Shown: one piece after another, positions 25,711 through 33,988 of the stretch
Numbering within the stretch: position 1 is the stretch's first letter
Layout: every line of letters starts with the position of its first letter
Assembly: GCA_020635195.1 (NCBI GenBank)
Contig: JACKAG010000016.1
Span: forward strand, 1-47,056
Direction of reading: 5' to 3'
DNA: 47,056 nucleotides
DNA from: Deltaproteobacteria bacterium
GTDB lineage: Bacteria > Bdellovibrionota_B > Oligoflexia > Oligoflexales > Bog-1112
Translations under genes and position numbers: made by a program
Notes under the pieces: model-generated
Told to the model about the DNA's origin: nothing
Database searches by the model: none
Seen by the model: only the letters and a program-made list of their open reading frames with translations

Positions 25711-26223
25711 TTATTCCATCAGAAAGAGAACCTGATCGTATTCAACGGGCTCTTCATTGTTGATCAGAATTTCCGCGATGACTCCGTCCTGTTCTGCTTC
25801 GATTTCATTCATCAGCTTCATGGCTTCGACGATGCATAATGTGTCGCCTTTGGATACTTTTTGTCCGATCCGGACGAAGTCATCAGAACCTGGCGCCGGG
25901 GCTCTGTAAAACGTTCCCACAAAAGGAGAACGGACTTCTTTCAGAGAACTGCGTCGATCGGTTTTTGTTTGAGCCGTGGGTGCTCTCAGGGCGCTATCTT
26001 CGGCCTCATGTGTTGTTGCTGCTGGGGTGTTTGCTGTGTTCTGAGGGCTGAAGGCTGGCATATAAGCTGGATAGGGGGCTACCCCGGGAGGAATCTGAAA
26101 AGGAGACGAAGAGGGGGCTGACTGAACCAGTCTGACCTTAGTATCCCCGTCTTTCAGCTCTATTTCATGCAGGCCATAATTTTTCATGAGCTGAAGCAGT
26201 TTTTCGATTTTGGTCAGTTCCAT
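25711..26223 (-). CDS. accB: Biotin carboxyl carrier protein of acetyl-CoA carboxylase
   Basis: 170 residues. The N-terminal domain (1-45) is followed by a Pro/Ala-rich flexible linker (about 46-90) and the biotinyl domain with VEAMKLMNE; Lys136 is the biotinylated residue. It shuttles carboxyl groups between AccC and the carboxyltransferase AccAD (not in the window). The start is three bases after the efp stop, and accC follows, so translation is probably coupled along the operon. Confidence 0.95.
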   Translation of the reverse strand: MELTKIEKLLQLMKNYGLHEIELKDGDTKVRLVQSAPSSSPFQIPPGVAPYPAYMPAFSPQNTANTPAATTHEAEDSALRAPTAQTKTDRRSSLKEVRSPFVGTFYRAPAPGSDDFVRIGQKVSKGDTLCIVEAMKLMNEIEAEQDGVIAEILINNEEPVEYDQVLFLME

Positions 26224-26226
26224 AAC

Positions 26227-26790
26227 TCACTTCACCTTTTCCACATATTTGTTCGTTCTGGTGTCGATTTTAAGAATATCTCCTGCATTGATATGAAACG
26301 GAACCGTGATAGTCAGTCCGGTTTCCATCGTTGCTGGTTTTCCTCCTCCGGAAGAGGTATCCCCTTTAATATTGGGCTGAGTTTCTGTCACGGTCAGCTC
26401 TACAAAATTTTCGAGGTCCAGTGATACAGGTTTGCCTTTAAAATAAGTCACCCGGACGACACCATTTTCGACCAGGTAAAAACGGGCATCGCCGACTTCA
26501 TCTTCTGAAAGGGCAACCTGATCATAGCTGCGGTTGTCCATGAAATGATAGTTCTGGCCATCGTTGTAAAGATATTGCATCTCGGTAAAGGCCAGATCAG
26601 GAATCCCGACTTTATCAACTCCGGCTTTAAAGGTCACATCCAGAACTTTGCCAGTTTCCAGATTTTTGATTCTGGTTCTGACGAATGCAGAGCCTTTACC
26701 AGGGTTTACATGCTGAAACTCAACAATAGTGTAAGCACTATTATCGTATTCTATCTTTAAACCTTTACGGAAATCAGTGGTCTGATACAT
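26227..26790 (-). CDS. efp: Translation elongation factor P
   Basis: 187 residues, the normal length. It relieves ribosome stalling at consecutive prolines. Three beta-barrel domains are visible: the KOW-like N-domain with NPGKGSAF, the middle domain with TYLYNDG-like MQYLYNDGQNYHFMDN, and the C-terminal GGKPATMETG. Lys32 in PGKG aligns with the E. coli Lys34 that EpmA modifies, and an epmA gene lies 6 kb away. First gene of efp-accB-accC, an order seen in other bacteria. Confidence 0.96.
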   Translation of the reverse strand: MYQTTDFRKGLKIEYDNSAYTIVEFQHVNPGKGSAFVRTRIKNLETGKVLDVTFKAGVDKVGIPDLAFTEMQYLYNDGQNYHFMDNRSYDQVALSEDEVGDARFYLVENGVVRVTYFKGKPVSLDLENFVELTVTETQPNIKGDTSSGGGKPATMETGLTITVPFHINAGDILKIDTRTNKYVEKVK

Positions 26791-26923
26791 AGGGGCACCA
26801 ATCCTGTCGATGTCATTCTTAATGAAGGCCGGACTGCCAAAACTCGGGTTTGCGACATGCTGTCAATCCCGGAACATAACCCTATCTACCTGGAATTTCA
26901 ATCGGGACTTTAAATCCTGGGAT

Positions 26924-27604
26924 TCAGCGGTCCTGTTTGTCCGGGGGGAACGAAAAGGACTGAGTCAGATCGTTGATAATAAATAGTTTTTTGTGCCTTA
27001 AAATCTTTTTAAGTGCTCCACAAAATCGTCTGAGATCAACATTGGTTCTTCTCTGTATTCCCTGGCCAGGTTCCCGGATGGCCTGACCTCCTGTGGCATG
27101 AATAATATCTCCACGGTTCATCCCGCTTCGCCTCTCCAGCAAAGCGACATGCCCCTTACAGACCAGAAGGTCCCCGCTTCGGGCTCGCTCAAGGCCATCG
27201 ACAGGTAAGAGGTGATACCGGTGGTAGAGGGTTGCGAGAGGCAGAGAGAGCATTTGCCTGGTTGTGAGATAGGGAGCATCCAGACCGGACTGCTGATAGA
27301 TAAGGCTGACAAAATGGCTACAGTCGATACTGCATTCAAGGCAGACTGGGCAGAAAGTCAGCCGCTGTCCGGGAGGAGGCTGCGTTTTTTTGAGGCAGTT
27401 GCGACAGGACAGGCAGTTTTTGGCTTCCCCTCCGGGGAGTCTGCCTCCATAAACATAAGAAATATCGTACAGATTCATCAGATCCTGTGCATTTTTCAGG
27501 ATCTTCTTCTGGAGAAGATTCAGGGCTTCGTCCTGAGCATGGCTTTCTGATGTCCAGAGGAGACATAGTAGCAGAACGTATGATCCTGTGATGTGCTTTC
27601 GCAA
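26924..27604 (-). CDS. Exported NlpC/P60-like cysteine peptidase with a Cys-rich insertion
   Basis: 226 residues with a signal peptide (VLLLCLLWTSESHAQ). The catalytic Cys95 lies in DCSHFVSLIY (the DCSGLV position) and His152 in GHVALL, with a further IHAT at 168-171. NlpC/P60 enzymes cut peptidoglycan stem or cross-bridge peptides. Between the YVYGG strand (50-54) and the catalytic Cys there is an insertion of about 40 residues with CLSCRNC (64-70) and CPVCLEC (85-91), i.e. two CxxCxxC triplets 14 residues apart, which looks like a metal- or disulphide-stabilised knuckle. It is not part of the usual fold. It is divergent from the VTT-lipase gene with an 88-bp spacer. Confidence 0.75.
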   Translation of the reverse strand: MRKHITGSYVLLLCLLWTSESHAQDEALNLLQKKILKNAQDLMNLYDISYVYGGRLPGGEAKNCLSCRNCLKKTQPPPGQRLTFCPVCLECSIDCSHFVSLIYQQSGLDAPYLTTRQMLSLPLATLYHRYHLLPVDGLERARSGDLLVCKGHVALLERRSGMNRGDIIHATGGQAIREPGQGIQRRTNVDLRRFCGALKKILRHKKLFIINDLTQSFSFPPDKQDR

Positions 27605-27692
27605 AGTTAAAGCCTTTATTTCAGCGGAGCCTGTTGTATGCCGCTTATGGGGCCTTCTGTTGCTTTTTGTTCATGATAAAATCATATCGTGA

Positions 27693-29192
27693 GTGTCGTA
27701 TGAAAACTACAGGAACAAAAAGCAGGAATCCTTATTGAGGTTTTTCAGGGCTCCGGGCCATATTCAGACAGTACTGCTGATTGAACTGCTGCTGATCAGT
27801 TCAGCGGCTTTTTTTGTGTGGTTCTTCTGGGATCAGGTATGCAGTCCTGATCTGATTTCCTGCCTCTCCTCTAAAAAGCTTTCGTGGGAAGGTTTTCTGC
27901 TTCTGAGTTTTTTCCGCCCCTTTTTACTGACGCCATTGCCAGTCTTTGCCATGATGGCAGGGAATGCCTTTGGCCCGCTCCCGGGAGCCTTACTGGCTGC
28001 GGTTGGGGCGACACTATCCAGTATTTTTGTCTATATGCTGGCGAAGGCTGTCGGAAAAAAGCTGGTCAATCCATGGCTTGCCTCAAATCTTCCTCAAACT
28101 CTTCGCTTTATCCGTTCCCAGGACTGGAAGATTGTGCTGATCTGCCGTCTGATTCCTGTTTTTCCTTTTGATATTATGACATTTACTTTTGGCCTTCTGG
28201 ACTTTCGCTGGAAGTATGTTCTGGCCGTTACTTTGATTGGGATTATCCCTGAAAGCTATATTTTTTCTGTGCTCGCGACACCAGACAGTAGCCTGATGGG
28301 ATCTGCCTTTACATCCGTTGCGGTGATCACTGTGTTTTGCTTGCTTCCCGGAGTTGTGATTGAATTTCAAAGCAGAAAAAAAGGCAGCAGTCTCTGGGTG
28401 CGCCTGAAGGCTATGTGGAATGAGTTGAATGAAGAGATCCGTCTGAATAATGATATTGTTAAACATCATCAGCATGATCCGGATAAAATCCCGGTTCTTT
28501 TGGTTTATGGTTATTTTTCTTCCCGGCGTGCTCTGACGGTTCTGGAGCGGATTCTCAGCCGCAGAGGCTATGAGGTGATCAGCTTTAACCTTGGTGGACT
28601 TTTGGGAGTTTTCTTCACAAGAGGGATCAGGGAAACTGCCGCTTTTATTGATTTTAAGCTCAAACGGCAGTTTGAACGTCACCATTTTGATCAGATTCAC
28701 ATTATTGCCCACTCTAAGGGAGGGCTGGTCGCTTTATGGTGGCTTTTGAAATTACAGGGCTTTCGACACTGTCAGAAGCTGATTACGATGGGGACCCCTT
28801 ATCAGGGGACTTTGCTGACCTGGCTGGCTCTGGTAACGCCTGCTGGCTTTTTGTTCCGGGACCTGTGGCAGATGCGTCCAGGATCAGAGCTTCTTGAAAA
28901 TCTTCGGGAAGAGATGATTCCTCCTGGAGTGAGGATTTATAATTTTTATTCGAACCGGGATCGTGTTGCCTCCGGAGAGAATGGTATCTTTCGTCCCTAC
29001 CAGAGTCAGGATCGGGTGACTCCGGTTCCCCTGCATCATGTGACACATTTTGAATTTCTTTACCGACGGGATGTGGGAGATGCTCTGGTGCATGTGCTGG
29101 GCTCTCCTTATCGGGATAAAGAAACGCTCCGTCATAATCATGAAAACTCAGCTTCTCTGAGTGCTGTGGATGATTCTGATCTGGCCATCTGA
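27693..29192 (+). CDS. Fusion of a VTT/TVP38 membrane domain with an alpha/beta-hydrolase lipase
   Basis: 499 residues. The N-terminal half (about 25-225) is a VTT (TMEM64/TVP38/DedA-like) domain: membrane segments with GNAFGPLPGALLAAVGA (90-106) and RLIPVFPFDIMTFTFGL (152-168), the family signatures. Family members have been linked to lipid movement between leaflets. After a charged linker (228-262), residues 265-499 form an alpha/beta hydrolase: VLLVYGYFSS, nucleophile Ser341 in IIAHSKGG, MGTPYQGT, and a likely Asp and His near NRDRVAS and HVTHFEF. Proteins of this fold include lipases and acylhydrolases. GTG 27693 has no clear Shine-Dalgarno site, and a TTG near 27735 with AGGAA before it is an alternative. 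A lipid substrate close to the inner membrane is inferred. Confidence 0.8.
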   Translation: MSYENYRNKKQESLLRFFRAPGHIQTVLLIELLLISSAAFFVWFFWDQVCSPDLISCLSSKKLSWEGFLLLSFFRPFLLTPLPVFAMMAGNAFGPLPGALLAAVGATLSSIFVYMLAKAVGKKLVNPWLASNLPQTLRFIRSQDWKIVLICRLIPVFPFDIMTFTFGLLDFRWKYVLAVTLIGIIPESYIFSVLATPDSSLMGSAFTSVAVITVFCLLPGVVIEFQSRKKGSSLWVRLKAMWNELNEEIRLNNDIVKHHQHDPDKIPVLLVYGYFSSRRALTVLERILSRRGYEVISFNLGGLLGVFFTRGIRETAAFIDFKLKRQFERHHFDQIHIIAHSKGGLVALWWLLKLQGFRHCQKLITMGTPYQGTLLTWLALVTPAGFLFRDLWQMRPGSELLENLREEMIPPGVRIYNFYSNRDRVASGENGIFRPYQSQDRVTPVPLHHVTHFEFLYRRDVGDALVHVLGSPYRDKETLRHNHENSASLSAVDDSDLAI

Positions 29193-29235
29193 GGGATGGC
29201 CTTCTCCTGTCGTAGATAAGTTTTACAATGATTTT

Positions 29236-29271
29236 GTGATCTACCCGGTCCTTTAGGGCCGAGTAGATCAC
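29236..29271 (+). terminator. Sixteen-bp hairpin after the VTT-lipase gene, without a T run
   Basis: GTGATCTAC (29236-29244) pairs with GTAGATCAC (29263-29271), then one C/A mismatch, then CGGTCC with GGGCCG (one G-U pair) around a TTTA loop. It lies 44 bases after the stop at 29192. The lack of a following T run makes Rho-independent termination uncertain. It may protect the 3' end or bind a protein. Confidence 0.45.
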
Positions 29272-29417
29272 ATGCAGGGATGGAATCTTGGAATGATGTA
29301 TGGAATTTTTTTGGCTAAGCTCTTCAGGGAATTCGCTATTTTAACTTTTGTTTTGATTCGATGAAATCAATCCTTTCAGATTTATTCATATTCTGTCAGA
29401 AATTCCAGTGACTATCG

Positions 29418-29447
29418 TTGTTCTGGTGAGCTCTTATCTTATATAAT
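29418..29447 (+). promoter_or_regulatory. Candidate sigma-70 promoter for the gene at 29557 and perhaps lonB
   Basis: TTGTTC (29418-29423; matches TTGACA at four of six positions) is separated by 18 bases from a perfect TATAAT (29442-29447). The predicted start would be about 100 bases upstream of the coding region. Confidence 0.4.
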
Positions 29448-29556
29448 ATCAATAGACTGTTCCCCTGAAGGTGTGCTGCTTTATTTTGCTTCCGAAAAAA
29501 TTTTTGAGGAAGCCGCGCCGGATTGTCTTATGTGATACCCGCCAAAGGAGAGGGCT

Positions 29557-30255
29557 GTGTTGATGATCGATTTTATTTATAAGTTAAATGAGGTCCTGCC
29601 TACCTGGCCAGCCGGCACCCGCAGATCTTTGACTCAGTTGTCTGAAATCACCGGGACATCGATGCCTCATGTGATTCAGTATCTGAGTGAGGGTCTGGGA
29701 AGGGACATGGATATAAGTGGGGCTGTCAGTGGTGAAGAAGTCCTTGAAGCCCTTGAGCTCCTCAGTCAGCGTATTCAGCCTGAAATCGAAGAGCGGGAAA
29801 GGCATCTGGCAGAGCGCAGAGATATTGCAATTGCTGCGTATGATCGTGTTCTGGAGAAAGTTCAGGTTCTCCAGCTGGGAAAAAACTGGCATGGCGCCTT
29901 CCGGACTTTGAGTTATTTCACTGGCCAATATCAGGAAGATTTGCCAAAAGATGTGTTGATCTCGTTGTGCAGTGAAACTGTACGGGCTGGGATAAAATCT
30001 GGCGCCAATATGCAGGAACTTGGGCAATGGTTGCAGAAGGGGGTGGCAGTTGCGATGGCGCAACACAACCGCCAGGGCATTGAGGAGGCTCTCGATCTGA
30101 TTGATGCCTATGGAGATACTTTGCTGGCGGAAGAGTCTGGCAAGGGCGCAATGCTTCTGGGAAATATCCTTGCCGTTCTGGAAGAGCCGGCAGCCAGATA
30201 TGAGCTATGGGAAGAATACAAATCGCTGGTTGGTCAGCTTTATCCCGAAACATGA
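29557..30255 (+). CDS. Helical cytoplasmic protein of unknown function
   Basis: 232 residues, no signal peptide, almost entirely alpha-helical in character. The first 75 residues (RSLTQLSEITGTSMPHVIQYL) look like a helix-turn-helix-type fold, but I cannot call it a DNA-binding domain with confidence. Two helical stretches follow, rich in Glu, Gln and Ala. GTG 29557 (six bases after AGGAG) and ATG 29563 (eight after GAGAGGG) are both good starts. It is followed after 126 bp by lonB and may be co-transcribed with it. Confidence 0.65.
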   Translation: MLMIDFIYKLNEVLPTWPAGTRRSLTQLSEITGTSMPHVIQYLSEGLGRDMDISGAVSGEEVLEALELLSQRIQPEIEERERHLAERRDIAIAAYDRVLEKVQVLQLGKNWHGAFRTLSYFTGQYQEDLPKDVLISLCSETVRAGIKSGANMQELGQWLQKGVAVAMAQHNRQGIEEALDLIDAYGDTLLAEESGKGAMLLGNILAVLEEPAARYELWEEYKSLVGQLYPET

Positions 30256-30381
30256 CAGACCTGAATGCAGAAGGATCTGCTTTGGCCGATCAGATATCGG
30301 TACGGTGATCCGGACGAATTTCATGGAGAGCGTGGGGGATGACACGGCCAGTCAGCCTATGCAAAAAAGGCTATAGAGATC

Positions 30382-32877
30382 GTGAAAAAAAAATCGGCAG
30401 TACAGAAGCCTTTGGCAAAGAAAACCAGGGTGAAGAAGAGTGTCCTTCCTAAAGCGCTTTCCGCCGGACAGGTGTTTGCTCCATGTCGGGCATCGGAGCT
30501 GAAATTTAAAAATACCCGGGAAGTCAAAGCCTCGGATGAAATTATCTCTCAGGCCAGAGCTGTCCGGGCGATTGATATGGGTCTTGGGATTCGCAAGCCA
30601 GGTTACCATATTTATGTAGCAGGCTATCAGGGGACTGGAAAGACCAGTGTTATCAGGACATTTCTGGAAAAATGGTCGAAAAATGCCGAGCCGCCTGATG
30701 ACTGGGTCTATGTCAATGACTTCCAGAAGAGTGAGGTTCCGAGGGCGATCTGTCTTCCTGCGGGTGAGGGCTGTAAATTTGTCAAGACCATGGAGAAGGC
30801 GGTCAGGACGCTTTGTTCAGATATTCCTCATGTGCTTCAGAGTGAAGAGTATGAGAATGCGGTCAATACGAGAATTTCTCAGAATAACGATCGTCAGTCG
30901 AGGCGCTTTAGTGATCTGGAAAAAACAGCCAGAAGCATGGACTTTCAGATCAAATCAACAAGGCTTGGCATTGAAACCATTCCTGTGATTGATGGTCGCC
31001 CTTTAACTGAGAAAGAATATGCGAAGTTAAGTGAAAAAGAGAGAAGCCTGATTGAGGAGACGAGAGCAAAGCTTGAACCGCAGGTTCTGGAGTTTGCTCG
31101 CAAGGTCCGGAGTCTGGAACTTGATGCCCGGGAATACGTCATTAAGCTTCAGAAAAGTTTTGTGAATGAAGTCCTTGGTCAGGTTCTGGGGCCAGTGGAG
31201 CAGGAATATGATCATAATGAGGGAATTCGCACATACCTTCGACAGATCCGGGACCATGTCGTCGAGAATATCTCTGATTTTATCGATGATGAGGGGGCCG
31301 GCGGAGGAGAGGATGAACATCAGTTTCATCAGTTAAGCCAGGACAAGCGGGAAAAATTCCGTAAATACAAGGTCAATCTCTTTGTCGACAATCGGGACCT
31401 GCAGGGTGCGCCGGTTGTGATCGAATCAAACCCTTCTTATTATAATCTCTTTGGAAAAGTAGAAAAGAACATCGATCATGGGATGTTTTACACTGATTTT
31501 ACGATGGTTAAGGCCGGAGCGGTCCATCGGGCGAACGGGGGCTATCTGGTCTTAGAGGCATCGGATATTTTCAAACTGCCCTCAGTCTGGGATACGCTGA
31601 AACGTATTTTACGGAACCGGAAGGGATTTATTGAGGATATGGGGGAACAGTTTTCGATGCTTCCCACATCTGGCCTCAGGCCGGAACCGGTCCCTCTGGA
31701 TATTAAGGTCATCCTGATCGGGACGGATGATATTTACCATATGCTGCATGAGCTTGACGAAGAGTTCTCGAAGATCTTTAAGATTAAAGCGGACTTTGAT
31801 TATAAAATGCCGCGGAACCGAAGCAATATCACCTCCTACGTATCTTTTATTGCGACCCGGTGCCGGAAAGAGGGCCTGCTTAATTTTGATCGCAGCGGGG
31901 TTGCGGCTTTGATCGAATACAGCTCGCGCCTGGTTGAAGATCAGCGGGAACTCTCGACGCAATTTGGCGATATTAAGGATCTGACGATTGAGGCAGATTT
32001 TATTGCCAGAGAGCAGGGGAAGCGGCTGATTGCCAGGGCTCATGTGGAGCAGGCTCTGAAAGAAAAATTTGACCGGGTGAACCTGGTGGAAGAGCACCTG
32101 CTGGAGTCAGTCCGGCGTGGTGATATCATGCTGAGTTTTTCTGGTGAGTGTATCGGGCAGGTGAACGGTCTGGCTGTCTATGAAATGGGTGATTATGCCT
32201 TTGGAAAACCAGGGCGAATTACCTGCACGGTAGCGGCTGGTGATGAGGGTATTCTCAATATTGAACGTTCGAGTAAGTTATCCGGAAATATTCATGATAA
32301 GGGCGTACTGATCCTGACAGGCTATCTGAATGCGCTTCTGGCGAGAAAAGAGAGCCTTGGGATGAGTATCAGCCTTTGTTTTGAGCAGTCCTATGGTGTG
32401 ATTGATGGAGACAGTGCCACGATTGCGGAGTTGGTTGCTGTGATCAGTGCGATGGCAGAGATCCCGGTTCGTCTGAATCTGGCGATAACAGGCAGTCTGA
32501 ATCAGATGGGGGATGTTCAGCCAGTTGGTGGAATTAATGAAAAGGTCGAGGGCTTTTATAAGTGCGCCCGCCTGGTGAACAAAGGGGCTCCCTGGACTGT
32601 CATTATCCCTGCTCAGAATGTTTCTGGCCTGATGCTTAATGAGGAAACCCGGGCTGCTGTTGCAGATGGTGATCTACGGATTCATCCTGTATCGGCCTTC
32701 TGGGAGGCGTTTGAGCTGGCCACGGGTGTTCCTTTTGGTGTCAGGTCTGTGATGGACAAAGAATTTAGTCCGGGATCAGCCCTCGAAAAGGTGGCTGCCA
32801 GGCTGGCGGCTCTGAATGCAGATGATCACCATCATAGCGATCATCATCATAAAGAGTCCGCGGGGGGAGCGCACTAA
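30382..32877 (+). CDS. LonB-like ATP-dependent protease with a His-rich C-terminus
   Basis: 831 residues. An N-terminal Lys-rich leader precedes an AAA-type ATPase with Walker A GYQGTGKT at 81-88. A long helical insertion (about 160-290) follows, then a second ATPase-core half (VILIGTDD, EFSKIFKIKADFDYKMPRN). The C-terminal Lon protease domain carries Ser678 (DGDSATIAE) and Lys721 (GGINEKVEG), 43 apart exactly as in Lon. This matches the LonB/Lon-related protease family, which degrades damaged or regulatory proteins. The last 18 residues are His-rich (DDHHHSDHHHKES), which could bind metal. The GTG start has a weak ribosome site. epmA follows immediately. Confidence 0.9.
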   Translation: MKKKSAVQKPLAKKTRVKKSVLPKALSAGQVFAPCRASELKFKNTREVKASDEIISQARAVRAIDMGLGIRKPGYHIYVAGYQGTGKTSVIRTFLEKWSKNAEPPDDWVYVNDFQKSEVPRAICLPAGEGCKFVKTMEKAVRTLCSDIPHVLQSEEYENAVNTRISQNNDRQSRRFSDLEKTARSMDFQIKSTRLGIETIPVIDGRPLTEKEYAKLSEKERSLIEETRAKLEPQVLEFARKVRSLELDAREYVIKLQKSFVNEVLGQVLGPVEQEYDHNEGIRTYLRQIRDHVVENISDFIDDEGAGGGEDEHQFHQLSQDKREKFRKYKVNLFVDNRDLQGAPVVIESNPSYYNLFGKVEKNIDHGMFYTDFTMVKAGAVHRANGGYLVLEASDIFKLPSVWDTLKRILRNRKGFIEDMGEQFSMLPTSGLRPEPVPLDIKVILIGTDDIYHMLHELDEEFSKIFKIKADFDYKMPRNRSNITSYVSFIATRCRKEGLLNFDRSGVAALIEYSSRLVEDQRELSTQFGDIKDLTIEADFIAREQGKRLIARAHVEQALKEKFDRVNLVEEHLLESVRRGDIMLSFSGECIGQVNGLAVYEMGDYAFGKPGRITCTVAAGDEGILNIERSSKLSGNIHDKGVLILTGYLNALLARKESLGMSISLCFEQSYGVIDGDSATIAELVAVISAMAEIPVRLNLAITGSLNQMGDVQPVGGINEKVEGFYKCARLVNKGAPWTVIIPAQNVSGLMLNEETRAAVADGDLRIHPVSAFWEAFELATGVPFGVRSVMDKEFSPGSALEKVAARLAALNADDHHHSDHHHKESAGGAH

Positions 32878-32878
32878 T

Positions 32879-33925
32879 TTGAGCAGACTGACACAAAGTT
32901 CTGAGTTGCCAGATCCTGCTAAAATCTGGCAACTCAGAGCTAAATTAAAAACGGCTGTGCGGGAATTCTTCGGCCGGGATTCTTTTACGGAAGTTGAGAC
33001 TCCGGTGCTGGTGCCCTGTCCCGGAACAGAAGCACATCTCGATTATTTTGCCACACAGTGGATGGATCATCAGGGGAAGGCTCAGAATTTATGGCTCCGC
33101 TCGAGCCCGGAGTTGCATATGAAGCAGGTCCTCGCTCAGGGCATGGAGAGGATCTTTCAGTTCGCCGTCAGTTTTCGTAATCATGGAGAGCTGAGCCCCT
33201 GGCACCATCCGGAATTTCTGATGCTGGAGTGGTATCATGGGGGGATTAGTTTTTCAGACTTTATCGCCCAGAGCCGGGATCTGATTTTTTTCTGTATCAG
33301 CCGTCTCCGGGAAGAGTTTCCGGATCTGATTCAGGGCAGTATGCCAGCGACACTTCAGCAGATGACAGTCGGGGAAGCCTTTCTGGAATTTGCAGGCATT
33401 CATCTTGAGGATCAGGATGAGGAGCTCGCTGCCCGGGCTAAGTCTGCTGGGATGCTCTCGCTCAGCGGTCATGAAGATTTTGAGACTGCTTTTTTTAAAA
33501 TCCTTCTTGAGCGTATTGAACCGGCGATCAGCAGGCTGGGTTTGTTCGTTCTGACTCACTACCCTCCATCTCAGGCAGCGCTTTCACAGGTGAAAAACGG
33601 TCTGGCCCATCGTTTTGAGTTTTACTGGAATGGTGTGGAGCTGTGTAATGGCTTTGAGGAACTGTTAAATCCAGAGGAGAACCGGCAGCGTATCGGGGAA
33701 GCTCTTAAGATCAGACATGCGGAAGGAAGGGCCATCTTCTCTGAGGACGAAGATTTTTATGCTGCTCTGTCGTCAGGAATCCCGCAGTGTTGTGGCAATG
33801 CTCTGGGGCTTGATCGCCTTCTTGCACGGATTCTCGGTTTTGACAGCATTGCTCCTGTGCTACCGCTGAGACAGACCTGGCCATGGAAGAACTATGCCGA
33901 GGGTTCTTGTTTACTTTCTGTGTAG
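32879..33925 (+). CDS. epmA: EF-P lysine ligase (EpmA/GenX/PoxA family)
   Basis: 348 residues from TTG 32879, one base after the lonB stop and about ten bases after a GGGGGAG Shine-Dalgarno site. It is a lysyl-tRNA synthetase-like enzyme without the anticodon domain that attaches beta-lysine to the conserved EF-P lysine. Class II motifs: FRNHGELSPWHHPEFLMLEWY (motif 2) and GNALGLDRLLARILG (motif 3), with GVELCNGFEEL matching the E. coli GIELANGFHEL. The N-terminus agrees with E. coli EpmA. An in-frame ATG at 32816 inside lonB would add an aberrant Ile-rich stretch and is rejected. The partner EpmB (lysine 2,3-aminomutase) is not in the window. Confidence 0.92.
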   Translation: MSRLTQSSELPDPAKIWQLRAKLKTAVREFFGRDSFTEVETPVLVPCPGTEAHLDYFATQWMDHQGKAQNLWLRSSPELHMKQVLAQGMERIFQFAVSFRNHGELSPWHHPEFLMLEWYHGGISFSDFIAQSRDLIFFCISRLREEFPDLIQGSMPATLQQMTVGEAFLEFAGIHLEDQDEELAARAKSAGMLSLSGHEDFETAFFKILLERIEPAISRLGLFVLTHYPPSQAALSQVKNGLAHRFEFYWNGVELCNGFEELLNPEENRQRIGEALKIRHAEGRAIFSEDEDFYAALSSGIPQCCGNALGLDRLLARILGFDSIAPVLPLRQTWPWKNYAEGSCLLSV

Positions 33926-33988
33926 TTTCTTTTTTTCGGGCTCTCCCGGAAAACGATCCTTTTCCGACCGTTCTTCTGGCTTCCCTTT

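Larger units (their letters stand above)
29193..29556. other. 364-bp spacer with a long hairpin and a candidate promoter
   Basis: No supported gene. It holds the hairpin at 29236-29271 close behind the lipase gene and, further on, the candidate promoter at 29418-29447 in front of the gene at 29557. Confidence 0.6.

Noticed and set aside
32816..32878. ATG 32816 as the epmA start
   Set aside because: It lies within the lonB His-rich tail and adds an Ile-rich stretch not seen in EpmA. TTG 32879 has a GGGGGAG site and fits the family N-terminus.
33937..33948. CGGG-CTCT-CCCG hairpin between epmA and the convergent gene as terminator
   Set aside because: The stem is only four strong pairs, and the T run is on the wrong side for the plus strand. 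Neither strand shows a standard terminator.
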